From NCBI GenBank assembly GCA_937943605.1, contig CALEAW010000028.1, forward strand, positions 1 to 56,318: 56,318 nucleotides of DNA. The letters run 5' to 3'. This DNA comes from an uncultured Sutterella sp. GTDB lineage: Bacteria > Pseudomonadota > Gammaproteobacteria > Burkholderiales > Burkholderiaceae_F. A program made the position numbers and the translations under genes. A model generated the notes under the pieces. The model was not told where the DNA came from, ran no database searches, and saw nothing but the letters and a program-made list of their open reading frames with translations. Positions 8,806-17,833 of the stretch are shown here, in pieces. The first letter of the stretch is position 1. The number at the start of each line of letters is the position of its first letter.

Positions 8806-9576
8806 TTAATCCAACGTGATCTGCAAGGTTTGCATACCGGGGATTAACTGGCTGTCAGCCAACTTGACTGGCTTACCAGTTTCAGGACGCAAGCCAAGGA
8901 TCTGACCATCTTCAACGCCACGGCCTGTCTTGACCGTGTAGGAAGCCACCGTAAAGAGGAATTCCTGAATCGTTTCCGGCTTTTGCGTTGTCGGCAAGAT
9001 TTCGAGTTCACGCTGCAAGAGGTAGCTCATACCCATCGTAAAAGCGATGAAATGCGTTTCGTCAGCCTTAGCAATGGCAAAGGTCACAAGGTTAAAGAGC
9101 GGCAGTTCGCCCCCCTTCATCACGACGGCGCCTTCACGATAGCCATCTGTGCCAATGATGGTCGAACCATTATCGATAGCCAAAGCAGACGGTTGTACAC
9201 AAAGTGCAGAAGCTACCTTGACAAGCATCTGAGCGGCATCAAGAAGACCTGCGGTCTTCGGGATAGCAGCGACGGCCAAATGGGCACGGTGCAATTGAGC
9301 GATTGCCCCCGCTTGCGGCCACAACGGATTCATCGCGGCATGCATACGCGTCATTTCAGCGGGCAACGGTTCGTTAAAGAGCTTGATCGCGATCACAACG
9401 CCTTCGTGTTCAAAGACGAGAGAATCTTCAGGCGTAGCTGGCACATCCTTTTCGGGCACCGTGATTTCCCAATCTTCAGCCAAGGTCTTCACAAACAAAG
9501 CTGGATCCCACTCGGCGGCGGACAGTAAAACGGAAGCCTCAATAGGCGTAATCTGCATAGCGGATTCTTCGGTCAT
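8806..9576 (-). CDS. DUF4261-like protein
   Basis: The 256-aa soluble protein has the pattern of DUF4261: an N-terminal W-D-x-x-x-F-x-x-x-L-x-x-D-W segment, IAQLHRAHLAVA (residues 90-105), and near the C-terminus GMSYLLQRELEI, matching the family's G-x-x-x-x-x-x-x-E-L-E-I signature. The start MTEES is chosen because AAAGAG lies before it; ten further residues upstream are possible but lack a ribosome site. It has no catalytic motif that I can name. It leads a two-gene operon with the DIP1984 gene. Confidence 0.6.
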   Translation of the reverse strand: MTEESAMQITPIEASVLLSAAEWDPALFVKTLAEDWEITVPEKDVPATPEDSLVFEHEGVVIAIKLFNEPLPAEMTRMHAAMNPLWPQAGAIAQLHRAHLAVAAIPKTAGLLDAAQMLVKVASALCVQPSALAIDNGSTIIGTDGYREGAVVMKGGELPLFNLVTFAIAKADETHFIAFTMGMSYLLQRELEILPTTQKPETIQEFLFTVASYTVKTGRGVEDGQILGLRPETGKPVKLADSQLIPGMQTLQITLD

Positions 9577-9696
9577 GATGGTCGTTCTCTTTAAAATAAA
9601 GGTCAACGCACAGATGGATTTCTATGCGCAAATGTATTCGGATTATATAGGCTAGGCGCACGAAAAGCGCAGTTACCCTCTAAAAGGCCTTGCGTT

Positions 9697-10440
9697 TTAA
9701 GCGAATCGTTGGCTCACAGCGGCTTTAGCTTCTTGCGTAAATTGCAAAGACTCGCGAATTTTTCGGACAGTCCGTCGGCAGGTTTCAACATCCAAACGCC
9801 CTGCCTTACGCCACGCGTCCATTTGTTGATAGACGGGCTCAGGCTCAACAGTCGCTAACATTGATAGACACCAAGCGAGCGCCATCGATAAGTAATAGTC
9901 GCCTGACGCAGCCATCGATAAAGCGCGCGCACTGGCGCGATCTAAAGCACTCAAAGCCATAGGGAGCGTCGTTGGCTTACGATAAAAAGTCAGCAACCAA
10001 ACAAGAGCGACACGCACGGTCCAAGGATTCTTTGATGCGAGTTTGGTTTCAAGATATGCCAAATAACCTGCAGGATCCCGAGCAATTCGCTTCACAGCAG
10101 ACCCCATCAGGTCACACGTCGCCCAACCTGTCATATACGGGAATAGCCGATCGATGTTCTGCCAATAGATGTCGTCAGGCACACGCTTCAATCCGCCCGC
10201 TACAATTGTCGCGACCATCAAAGCTTCTTGAGACGCAAAAGGATGATCACGCTTAAAAATCTCATCAAGAAACCCCTGAGGGTTTTCTTTGAGAATTTCT
10301 TTAGCTAATGCACGAACCTTGGGCATACGAACACCCAACCGATCCGTGATTCCAGGTTGAAGCTTGTCACCAAAGACCTTGTAGGCTGGATCCGCTGCAC
10401 TCATCAATTCATAATCGAGCTCGTCAGGCGTCATCATCAA
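9697..10440 (-). CDS. AlkD-like DNA alkylation repair protein
   Basis: The 247-aa all-helical protein fits the HEAT-like AlkD family of DNA glycosylases that remove positively charged alkyl bases. Signs are GVRMPKVRALAKEI near the N-terminus, ASQEALMVATIV, the FPYMTGWATCDLMGSAVK segment (residues 115-132, W-x-x-C-D is the family hallmark), NPWTVRVALVWLLTFY, and a C-terminal YYLSMALAWCLSML. Activity in DNA repair is inferred from the family; related members act as scaffold or unknown proteins. Three consecutive ATG codons make the exact start uncertain by up to two residues. Confidence 0.85.
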   Translation of the reverse strand: MMMTPDELDYELMSAADPAYKVFGDKLQPGITDRLGVRMPKVRALAKEILKENPQGFLDEIFKRDHPFASQEALMVATIVAGGLKRVPDDIYWQNIDRLFPYMTGWATCDLMGSAVKRIARDPAGYLAYLETKLASKNPWTVRVALVWLLTFYRKPTTLPMALSALDRASARALSMAASGDYYLSMALAWCLSMLATVEPEPVYQQMDAWRKAGRLDVETCRRTVRKIRESLQFTQEAKAAVSQRFA

Positions 10441-10558
10441 AAAATCTCAAAAATTAACTCAATCAAAACAACGAAATTTGCGCTAGATCTACTCTCTCTG
10501 AGCGAAACCGCTTGAAGTAAGCCAAAATTTTAGACCGCTCGCGCTAGAATAGCCACAA

Positions 10559-11518
10559 ATGGACTCGTCTTGCACTTATATGCAAACACAACGCACGCTC
10601 CCCTATTTTCTTTTAGCCCTCGTCGTGATCGTCGCCTGGGGCTTTTCTAACATCGCAACCAAACATCTCTATGCTCACGGTATGGGTCCCTACGCTGTCT
10701 TGGCCATCAGAACCTTGATGGCCTATGGGATACTCATTCTTCTTTGTCACGACAAGCTCTTTGCGAATTCGCTCGCTGACGAAGCTCGCCTTGCGCTATT
10801 AGGCATTCTCTGTGTGCCTATCTACCACGGTCTTGAAAACATAGCTCTCACAGAGGCGCATGCAGGCACCGTTTCGGTCGTGATGGCATCCGCTCCTTTA
10901 CTCACGGCCTTACTCGTCATTTTGCGTTGGCGAGCCTTTCGCTTACATTGGATGACAAAGCTCGGAAGTTGCACCGCCGTCACTGGTCTCTGTTTGGTTG
11001 CTTTTGACGACTTGATCATGAGTGACCTGCCGACTGAAGGCTTTATCCTGGCTTTGATCGCTGCCTTTGCCTGGGCTGTCTACACAGCGCTACTAAAGAG
11101 TGTTCATAGCTATAGCCCGCTCTTTGTGGCACGTAAAGCCTTTGGCTGGGGCTTATTTGCCGTCATGCCCTTCTTCTTAGCAGAAGACCCCACCGACATT
11201 CAGCTTCTATCAGATCCTTCGGTCTTTATGACGCTCGTTTTCTTGGCTGCGGGTCCCACAACTCTGTGTACAGTCTTATGGCAACGTGCTTCACAAGCCA
11301 CCGGTGCCGATGCGATTAGCAATGGTCTCTTCTTAATTCCGATCATTACGATCATTGCGGGTTGGTGGTTCCTTGACGAAGGCATGTCCTTCGTTGGCAT
11401 CATGGGCACGTTGATAGTGCTCTGTGGAGTGTGGAGTGCCGATATCGGCATGAAGCGCGTCTCGGCTGTTCTAGCGGGCGCCGACCCAAAGCTACTTAGC
11501 GCAAAGATCTCATTCTAA
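10559..11518 (+). CDS. EamA/DMT-family transporter
   Basis: The 319-aa protein has ten predicted membrane helices in two EamA repeats (VVIVAWGFSNIATKHL in helix 1, IAAFAWAVYTALLKS at the start of the second half). It differs clearly from the EamA protein at 4784, so this is not a duplication. There is no Shine-Dalgarno sequence before the ATG at 10559 or the in-frame ATG at 10580, so the start is uncertain. The substrate is unknown. A terminator follows at 11548. Confidence 0.85.
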   Translation: MDSSCTYMQTQRTLPYFLLALVVIVAWGFSNIATKHLYAHGMGPYAVLAIRTLMAYGILILLCHDKLFANSLADEARLALLGILCVPIYHGLENIALTEAHAGTVSVVMASAPLLTALLVILRWRAFRLHWMTKLGSCTAVTGLCLVAFDDLIMSDLPTEGFILALIAAFAWAVYTALLKSVHSYSPLFVARKAFGWGLFAVMPFFLAEDPTDIQLLSDPSVFMTLVFLAAGPTTLCTVLWQRASQATGADAISNGLFLIPIITIIAGWWFLDEGMSFVGIMGTLIVLCGVWSADIGMKRVSAVLAGADPKLLSAKISF

Positions 11519-11547
11519 TCCCTAAAGGGACTTCATCACCCATTATA

Positions 11548-11583
11548 GAAACCGCCCGACGCGCTTCTGGCGGTTTTCTTTTT
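11548..11583 (+). terminator. Intrinsic terminator
   Basis: The stem GAAACCGCC (11548-11556) / GGCGGTTTTC (11569-11578) is followed by TTTTT. It ends the EamA transcript. Confidence 0.8.
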
Positions 11584-13033
11584 GCATTGCGCTGCTTGAA
11601 TCACTATACGTGCCCACCACAGAGCTGCTACTAAAACGCCACAAAAGCCAAAACCTCAAAGGCGTGACAATGCCCAATTGAAGTTCACATGACGAACATC
11701 AGTCGAAAAAAAGCGAGCGTTGCCCAAATGCACCTCCAGACGCCCACCAAAACTCACACCCCTTCGTATTTGCTCGCTAAACCACCTATCACGCATCGGA
11801 CAAGTCAACACCTTACCGAGCCACTGCAACGCTGATAACGAGCGTCTAGAGGCACCTGAGAGCATCTCTGCGAACGAAGGTATGTAGACTTCGGCGATCT
11901 AACCAAACATTAGCTATGCAAACAGATTCAACAGAGCCGAGTCACAAAAGTCATGAGAGATTAAAAAAGGACGTGTTTGAGCACAAAGTGTTGTGTCGGA
12001 ATAAACGCATTAATTTTTCGAAATATCAAGGCTGTTTAGCTAGGTCTCGAACTTCAAAAGGCCAAGCATCCTTCATCAAGTTTGTGAGTGAACGAACGAG
12101 AAGACCGATCAGACAGCTTACCACGAACTTACGCCATTCAAGGTGACCAAATCTAAAAACCACTCCGAATACTTAAGGGTTAACGCTCGTTTAGAAAAAC
12201 TGAACGACATTTTGGAGGCTTTATCGATCAAACATATTAGGTTCCTTATCGGGTCATTTATTCTAGCTGATTTCATACGCCTTACCAAAAAATTCATACC
12301 GCCGTTTTCCAAAAACTTCTCATTTTTTGATCTGACTTTTGAGTTCAAGCTCAAGCAGCTACACCCGGAGCTCACCATGGACCAACCCCAAAATCCTTTT
12401 TTTTGAGGTCACCTTTTTGCCCTGAAACATGGCAAAATATGGCTTTTCGTCAAAAAGAGACGCACAGAAGTGAAAAACATTTAGTTTCCGTAATGAAATT
12501 AAATAGGCTTTTCACAGCCAGAGTTCTTTTCAGACCTTTGCCGGCTTCGATTTTGGACAAAACTCGGACGACAAAATAACCGCTAAGAAACGCCTCAATG
12601 AGTAGCCTTTCGCACTCAAGACGAATTTTAAGGCGCTCTTTAGTGTTTTGTTGCCCTCTACCCGAAAAGAGCCCCCAAAAAGCTTTTAGGCGGGTTGATC
12701 TTCACATTTTTGTAGATTTTTGCGTATTTTCTGGCGCTCGCTCAAAGCTTCGAAAATAGCGTAAAATCCTTTTAAAATTAGACATTACTTTGAATAGGGT
12801 AGTGTAGAGAAGGCTAGAAGCTTTGTCCGTACAAATTGCAATGTGATGCATCGGACGGTCAAAAGGAGAAGATTTCCATCGAGTCTTCTGCCACTAGCTT
12901 GCAACACATCGTCCCCAGGTATGTGCGTAGACTGGCCGCGATCTCCCTCAAATCCACGAAGCCATTTTCCAAAAAGGCGCGAAATGAGCTTCAAAGGCTA
13001 GATCAAAACCCTTTTTTAACGCCTTAGAAGGCA
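11584..13033. other. AT-rich stretch of 1.45 kb without a clear gene
   Basis: Base composition is lower in G+C than the flanks. Two short plus-strand frames overlap by GTGA: 11916-12146 (76 codons, basic) and 12143-12406 (87 codons, with a hydrophobic centre IRFLIGSFILADF). A third, 12836-13027, is 63 codons. None has a ribosome site or a motif I recognise. The motif AAAATCCTTTT recurs at about 12391 and 12765. Degraded genes or an island remnant ahead of the HipBA-like pair would both fit. Confidence 0.4.
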
Positions 13034-13052
13034 CATAATTCACACAATTATG
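13034..13052. promoter_or_regulatory. Palindrome 1 upstream of the HipB/HipA-like pair
   Basis: CATAATT-CACAC-AATTATG is a perfect 7-bp inverted repeat with a 5-bp centre. It shares ATAATTCACA with palindrome 2, 32 bp away. It is a likely operator for the HipB-like repressor, as HipB proteins bind palindromes in front of their own operon. Confidence 0.5.
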
Positions 13053-13064
13053 GTTGTTATTCGA

Positions 13065-13082
13065 GTATAATTCACATTATAC
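13065..13082. promoter_or_regulatory. Palindrome 2 upstream of the HipB/HipA-like pair
   Basis: GTATAAT-TCAC-ATTATAC is a perfect 7-bp inverted repeat with a 4-bp centre, centred three helical turns from palindrome 1. Confidence 0.55.
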
Positions 13083-13178
13083 GATGAGTTACGAGATCGG
13101 CCTTCTACGCAAAAACTAGGCAAAAAACGCCAAATTCACCGCGTTTTCAACGATTTCTCATCCGTCCAGAAAAATTCT

Positions 13179-13194
13179 CTTTATTTATATAAAG
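13179..13194. promoter_or_regulatory. Palindrome 3, near the presumed promoter
   Basis: CTTTAT-TTAT-ATAAAG, a 6-bp inverted repeat with the same 4-bp centre length as palindrome 2, lies 40 bp before the HipB-like start. It contains TATATAAAG, which may be the -10 region, so a bound repressor would cover the promoter. Confidence 0.4.
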
Positions 13195-13234
13195 ATGGTG
13201 ATTAACCGCTTTAGTTCACAGGATATTGCGTGTT

Positions 13235-13543
13235 ATGCGTCCCTCCTTTGCTGTTGAAGAGTCTATTCGTCTCCTGGGTGCCAATCTCAAAGCTGCCCGT
13301 TTACGCCGTCGCCTACCCCAGGCAGTGGTAGCTGAGCGTGCCGGCATTTCGCTCAACACCCTCTCAAAAATGGAAAAAGGAGATTGCGGCATTGCGATTG
13401 GTAATGTCGCTGCTGTCCTTCAAGCTTTGGGCTTAGGCACACCGTTTTCTCAACTTGCGACGCCAACTGATGACGAAACAGGCCTCCTCCTAGAAGCCCA
13501 ACGCCTCCCTCAAAGAGCCCGTCAACCGAAGAAGGAGGGTTAA
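13235..13543 (+). CDS. hipB: HipB-like XRE-family antitoxin/repressor
   Basis: The 102-aa protein has an XRE helix-turn-helix at about residues 13-67: LGANLKAARLRRRLPQAVVAERAGISLNTLSKMEKG is followed by a helix ending ALGLGTPFSQLA, the usual HipB layout. The ATG at 13235 is chosen because AGGAT stands ten bases before it; a TTG three codons upstream is possible. It ends 5 bp before the HipA-like gene, whose ribosome site (AAGGAGGG) lies within the hipB 3' end, so the two are translationally close. It should repress its own promoter through the palindromes at 13034-13194. Confidence 0.85.
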   Translation: MRPSFAVEESIRLLGANLKAARLRRRLPQAVVAERAGISLNTLSKMEKGDCGIAIGNVAAVLQALGLGTPFSQLATPTDDETGLLLEAQRLPQRARQPKKEG

Positions 13544-13548
13544 CAAAA

Positions 13549-14814
13549 ATGAGTAGCCCTTCTGCTCGTTTGTACCACGTCTATACCAATCACTTACCAG
13601 AACGTCGTCTGATTGGTCGTCTGGTCGTACCTTGTCATGAGGATACCCTTTCGGGAACCCGATCAAATAACCCTGCTTTTTTGCCCTCGTCCGGAGCGAC
13701 CTTGCAGTTTCAGTATGATGAGGCGTGGTTGAAATCAGGCTTCTCTTTGGGCTTTGACCTCCCCTTGACGCATGCGATTCATCGCCCTAGGCTCGGCAAA
13801 TCATCGTTCAGTTTTCTTGAAGACCGTGCGCTAAGCTCGCTGAATTTGCCCCTCTTCTTTAATTCGTCGCACCCCGATCCAAGAGCCCTTCAGGATGCCA
13901 GCAAATTAGAAAATGCTGCAATTCGCCTTTTAAATGTCGAAGATGCGCTCGGAAGTTTGGTGTTTGAGTGTGAAAATGCACCAAAGATTGAGACAATCAC
14001 GCGTGTCCGAAGTACGTTAGAATTACCCGACCTCATTTACGCTTATCACACCATCGAAAGAGGCAAATCGCTCATTGCGCCATTAGCCCTTTTGCAACGT
14101 GCTACGACGTTGCCTGGTGACCGTCCCGTTTTCTCGATTGAGCTCGATCGCCTTCCTCAAACGTTGCATCTTCGTTCGATGAACGATCCGATTGATCGTC
14201 CTTTGTGGGGACATGTGGCTTTATTAATGGCCGAACGTTGCGGCCTTCGAACGGTGAAGAGTACGCTCTCACGTGCTATGGGAGAATCGGTTTGGTTTAC
14301 CACCCGCGCCGACCGTGACTCGTCTGGTCGACCTTTAATGCTTTTAACGGCCGCCACCTTAGCGACGCGTTCCGATGGCCCTCGGCCTCTGAAACCTGGG
14401 TATCTCGCGATTGCTGATATTCTCAATCGTGACGGTGCCTCACCCACCGAAGATCTGCAAGAAGCCTGGCGCCGTATCGCCTTTATTGCGATGACGGGTG
14501 GCAGTAGCGATTCGTTAAAACGTTGGCAATTCGTGCGTGACCCCTTAGGATGGCGATTGGCACCCGCCTATACCTTTGAATGGAACCCCAACGATACGCG
14601 CCCAGGTCTCACGATGGACGGGCGAAAGCGCCTTGGCATGCCTGAAGATGCGCTTCAATATGCGCCCTACTTTGGCTTGACGGTGACTGAAGCTAAACAA
14701 AGCCTCATGCAAATGCGCCGTGTCTTTTCTGATTGGCAAGACATCGCCATCGAAGTGGGCGCCGATCCGCGCGACGTCGCTTATATGGCCTCGTTCTTTG
14801 ATGAACACCTGTAA
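13549..14814 (+). CDS. hipA: HipA-like protein with degenerate kinase site
   Basis: The 421-aa protein has HipA length and the C-terminal HipA frame: LWGHVALLMAERCGL (220-233), FTTRADRDSSGRPLMLLTAAT (250-270), YLAIADIL and FVRDPLGWRLAPAY (328-341). In active HipA the loop N-x-D-x-H-x-x-N and the metal-binding Asp of PAYD follow these. Here, aligned by eye on GWRLAPAY, the loop reads GSSDSLKRWQF (318-328), so the catalytic Asp is Ser320, the Asn is Arg325, and PAYD has become PAYT (Thr342). The ATP-binding Lys also seems missing near 205-213. The frame is intact and codon use is like its neighbours, so it is probably a maintained pseudokinase rather than debris. Confidence 0.75.
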   Translation: MSSPSARLYHVYTNHLPERRLIGRLVVPCHEDTLSGTRSNNPAFLPSSGATLQFQYDEAWLKSGFSLGFDLPLTHAIHRPRLGKSSFSFLEDRALSSLNLPLFFNSSHPDPRALQDASKLENAAIRLLNVEDALGSLVFECENAPKIETITRVRSTLELPDLIYAYHTIERGKSLIAPLALLQRATTLPGDRPVFSIELDRLPQTLHLRSMNDPIDRPLWGHVALLMAERCGLRTVKSTLSRAMGESVWFTTRADRDSSGRPLMLLTAATLATRSDGPRPLKPGYLAIADILNRDGASPTEDLQEAWRRIAFIAMTGGSSDSLKRWQFVRDPLGWRLAPAYTFEWNPNDTRPGLTMDGRKRLGMPEDALQYAPYFGLTVTEAKQSLMQMRRVFSDWQDIAIEVGADPRDVAYMASFFDEHL

Positions 14815-14830
14815 CGCGAATCCACTTAAG

Positions 14831-14868
14831 AAAAAACCTCGGAATCGTTTGAGAAACCGAGGTTTTTT
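14831..14868. terminator. Bidirectional terminator between the two HipB-like loci
   Basis: A perfect 12-bp stem AAAAAACCTCGG / CCGAGGTTTTTT with a 14-nt loop. T tracts on both strands let it end both convergent transcripts. Confidence 0.85.
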
Positions 14869-14883
14869 GTCGGGGTCGACAAA

Positions 14884-15444
14884 TTATTTGGCTTTTTTAT
14901 CAGCCTGGCGGTGCTTCAGCGCCTCAGGATTCACCTTGATCGGCGTTTCCCAACGCAAGTCGCCAGATTCATCTCGAACTGCACTCATGCGACGATACTT
15001 TAAGGCAATGGAGCCTGGCGTACGACCGCGCGCATGACGTTGCGATTCTTCATACGGTGCTTCAAGACCAGTCACAAACTCAGCCGACCAAGTATGACCC
15101 TCCTTCTGGTCATTCTTGAGCGAAGCATTGGCTAGTTGCTCAGCCGTAAAGGCAGCGCCTGGACCACCTACCGCCAAAGTCAAACCTAAAGCATCAAGCA
15201 CCGCGAGTACCTTATCGAGTTGTACCGTAGGCTTGCCATTTTCGAGTTCAACAAAGAAGCGACGTCCCACACCACAACACACCGCTGCGTCCGTTTGGGA
15301 CATGTTCAATCGTTGACGTGCCAAGCGTACCAATGCGCCGATTTCAGCAACATTCGATACATGGATCCGTTTGGTACGGTGCACCTGACGTACAGCTGGA
15401 CGTGGTTCACCATCCCCCTTTTGAGAGGCCTTAAGTTCGGTCAT
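14884..15444 (-). CDS. HipB/Y4mF-like XRE regulator with long tails
   Basis: The 186-aa protein has a helix-turn-helix at about residues 34-92 (IGALVRLARQRLNMSQTDAAVCCGVGRRFFVELENGKP, then LDKVLAVLDALGLTL) of the Y4mF type that usually pairs with HipA. It carries about 33 extra residues before and 90 after the domain; the C-terminal tail is basic and ends KHRQADKKAK. AAAAAGGAAA precedes the ATG. It has no toxin gene of its own and faces the HipA-like gene across a shared terminator, so it may be an orphan regulator or may act on that toxin. Confidence 0.8.
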   Translation of the reverse strand: MTELKASQKGDGEPRPAVRQVHRTKRIHVSNVAEIGALVRLARQRLNMSQTDAAVCCGVGRRFFVELENGKPTVQLDKVLAVLDALGLTLAVGGPGAAFTAEQLANASLKNDQKEGHTWSAEFVTGLEAPYEESQRHARGRTPGSIALKYRRMSAVRDESGDLRWETPIKVNPEALKHRQADKKAK

Positions 15445-15614
15445 ATGTTTTCCTTTTTATGATGTCCGAAGGTTTTTTCTTAATCTCTTTGATTGTACTC
15501 GACTATTGTTAAGCGTGGCGTAATCTTGAATGAACTCCTACAGGAGGTTGTCCTATCGTCATTCTGTTACTTACTCCGATATTCGCTCGGACTGACCGCG
15601 CTTAACCCTAGTCG

Positions 15615-16811
15615 TTATGCACGCATCGCTCGATCGAGCGCAGCAAAACCGCGCTCTAAGTCATCAATCAAGTCAGCAGGATCTTCTAACCCCACAGCGA
15701 CACGTACCATACGTTTAAAAGGTGTTCCTCTTACCGTTCGGGTACCGTAACTCTTGATGAGCAAACTTTCAAAACCACCCCAACTATAGCCTCGACCAAA
15801 GAGTTCTAAGGCATCAACAAAGGATGACAACTTGTCTTCATATTCAGGCTTAAACACCACACCAAAAAGACTCGTGGCACCTGTAAAGTCACGCTTCCAA
15901 ATTTCGTAGGACGGGTCTTCAGGCAAAGCTGGCCAACGAATTGATTCAACTTCGGGACGCGTCTTTAACCAATCCACAATCTTTTGCGTCGATTGAGACT
16001 GACGTTCAACACGCACACCCATCGTGTGTAATCCACGATAAGCCAAATAAATGTCATCAGGCGAAGCAGCCTGACCTAAACGCACGACCGTACGATAGAC
16101 CTTTTCCCAAACGCGCTCATTACCGATGATGACCCCCATCGTGAGGTCTGAATGACCACCGATATATTTAGTGGCAGCATGGATCACGAGGTCTACCCCA
16201 TGATCCAATGGCTTAAAGTAAAGGGGCGTTGCCCACGTGTTGTCGATCACCGTCACGACATCATGACGACGGCAGACGCGCGCAATCGCGGGCACATCCA
16301 TGAGTTCAAAAGAATGTGACCCCGGGGTCTCCATCATGACAACTGTGGTATTAGGCTTAATAAGCGCTTCAATGCCCTCACCGATTAACGGATCAAAAAA
16401 CTCAACGTCAATCCCCATCGGGCGCAAAATGCATTCAGCAAAGTCACGCGTCGGCCCATAAATCGAGTCCGCAAATAGCGCATGAGCGCCTGCCTTCATG
16501 AAAGCAAAAAGCGGCGTCGTTGTGGCGGCCAACCCAGTCGAAAAAGCCCAAGCTCCATAGGCATTAGGCCCTTCAAGGGTCTTTAAAGCATCATAAAAAG
16601 CCTTATGTGCGGGACCTCCATAGGTACCGTAGCAAGGTTTTGTTGGCTTACCCGCATGCTCCGCGACCACACGTGCCATCATATCTTCACAAGAGTCATG
16701 AAGGACGGTCGATGCACGCACTACAGGCGGATTGACATAACCCCATTCGGGATCTAAATGACGCCCTGCGTGGACGAGCTGCGTATCAAGACGCAACGTC
16801 TTTGATGCCAT
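15615..16811 (-). CDS. metC: Cystathionine beta-lyase
   Basis: The 398-aa PLP enzyme of the Cys/Met metabolism family cleaves cystathionine to homocysteine in methionine synthesis, or degrades cysteine. The N-terminal LDTQLVHAGRHLDPEWGYVNPPVVRASTV, the VIDNTWATP segment (Asp binding PLP) and HAATKYIGGHSDLTMG (Schiff-base lysine) are diagnostic, and YGTRTVRGTPFKRMVRVAVGLED is the usual C-terminus of the MetC branch. The start MASKTL at 16811 is set by GGAG six bases upstream. It is monocistronic. Confidence 0.92.
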   Translation of the reverse strand: MASKTLRLDTQLVHAGRHLDPEWGYVNPPVVRASTVLHDSCEDMMARVVAEHAGKPTKPCYGTYGGPAHKAFYDALKTLEGPNAYGAWAFSTGLAATTTPLFAFMKAGAHALFADSIYGPTRDFAECILRPMGIDVEFFDPLIGEGIEALIKPNTTVVMMETPGSHSFELMDVPAIARVCRRHDVVTVIDNTWATPLYFKPLDHGVDLVIHAATKYIGGHSDLTMGVIIGNERVWEKVYRTVVRLGQAASPDDIYLAYRGLHTMGVRVERQSQSTQKIVDWLKTRPEVESIRWPALPEDPSYEIWKRDFTGATSLFGVVFKPEYEDKLSSFVDALELFGRGYSWGGFESLLIKSYGTRTVRGTPFKRMVRVAVGLEDPADLIDDLERGFAALDRAMRA

Positions 16812-16963
16812 GATGATCTCCAATCACAAAGTTAAGCCGACAGCATCGTTGAGATGACACTGTCGGCAAAGACTAGGTAATTGATTGTACGCTTTAGTAC
16901 CTAGATAAGGCAAATCACCAGCCTCTTATCATGGCCTTTTCTGCACACTTTATTGACTTCCAA

Positions 16964-17701
16964 TCAGGTTGGAATAACCGCCCAAGCACGAACAGGGAAG
17001 CCAGGCATATCTTTAAATTTCGGAACACCCACAAAGATGACGCCGCCCGTTTCTGGCAGCAAGTCTAGATTGCAGAGAAGTTCAACTTGATAGTGATTGC
17101 TGTCGAGGACGTACTTTTCGCAATCCAAGAATCCACGCTTAATCACGTCACTCGCGGCATCCGTATCCAGCATTTCATGACCTACGGCCGTAATCTTGCG
17201 ATCTTCGAATAGGAGCTTGAGCGTATCAAGCCCCCAACCTGGCGAATGCGCCACACCGTTTTCGTCTTTGTTGGTCATGTCACCCGACGACCAACGTTTG
17301 CTCCAGTTACTCGAAAATGCTACAAACGAGCCTTCTGGAATGCGGCCGTTACGCGCTTCCCAAGCTTCAATATGATGTGGTTCAACAACAAAGTCTGGAT
17401 TTTTTGCCACTTCGTCTTCGAGATGCAAGACATAAAGCGGGAGCATTAGTTCATCAAGTTCAATCGCATCCAAGCGACGGCGTCCTTCAACAAAATGCTC
17501 TGGCGCATCAATGTGCGTGCCATATTGCGTCACAAAACTCACACGCTCGACATGAAAGCCTGATTCTGGCACTGTATAGAGCGTTTCTTGCGTCATCTTA
17601 GGAAACGGTCCAAAACGAGGAATCTCGTCGTGAACAAGATGCGTCAAGTCGACAATGCGACCTTTCTTCAAGATTTCTAACGCACGAAGTATGTCACTCA
17701 T
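16964..17701 (-). CDS. Cyclase-family metal hydrolase (kynurenine formamidase-like)
   Basis: The 245-aa protein belongs to the cyclase family (PF04199). The metal-site motif appears as YGTHIDAPEHF (His and Asp ligands; the usual first His is Tyr here), preceded by DLTHLVHDEIPRFGPFP, and HSPGWGLDTLKLLFEDRKITAVGHEMLDTD follows. Members hydrolyse formylkynurenine, isatin or related cyclic amides; the substrate here is not clear. The start is set by GGAGG five bases before the ATG at 17701. Without a signal peptide it should be cytoplasmic. Confidence 0.88.
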   Translation of the reverse strand: MSDILRALEILKKGRIVDLTHLVHDEIPRFGPFPKMTQETLYTVPESGFHVERVSFVTQYGTHIDAPEHFVEGRRRLDAIELDELMLPLYVLHLEDEVAKNPDFVVEPHHIEAWEARNGRIPEGSFVAFSSNWSKRWSSGDMTNKDENGVAHSPGWGLDTLKLLFEDRKITAVGHEMLDTDAASDVIKRGFLDCEKYVLDSNHYQVELLCNLDLLPETGGVIFVGVPKFKDMPGFPVRAWAVIPT

Positions 17702-17833
17702 ACGTGCCTCCATGAATGTGAGTCTCGCCAAAACACATGACGACATATGACTCAGCATAACGGATGTTCACCTAAAAGTCACCTACGGTTGATTGCCTAG
17801 CCTACGCCAGCCTAAGGTTTTTGGTCACGCCAC

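Noticed and set aside
10512..10550. Promoter TTGAAG ... TAGAAT before the second EamA gene
   Set aside because: The spacing is 27 bp, too long for a sigma-70 promoter, and no better -35 box is seen at the right distance.
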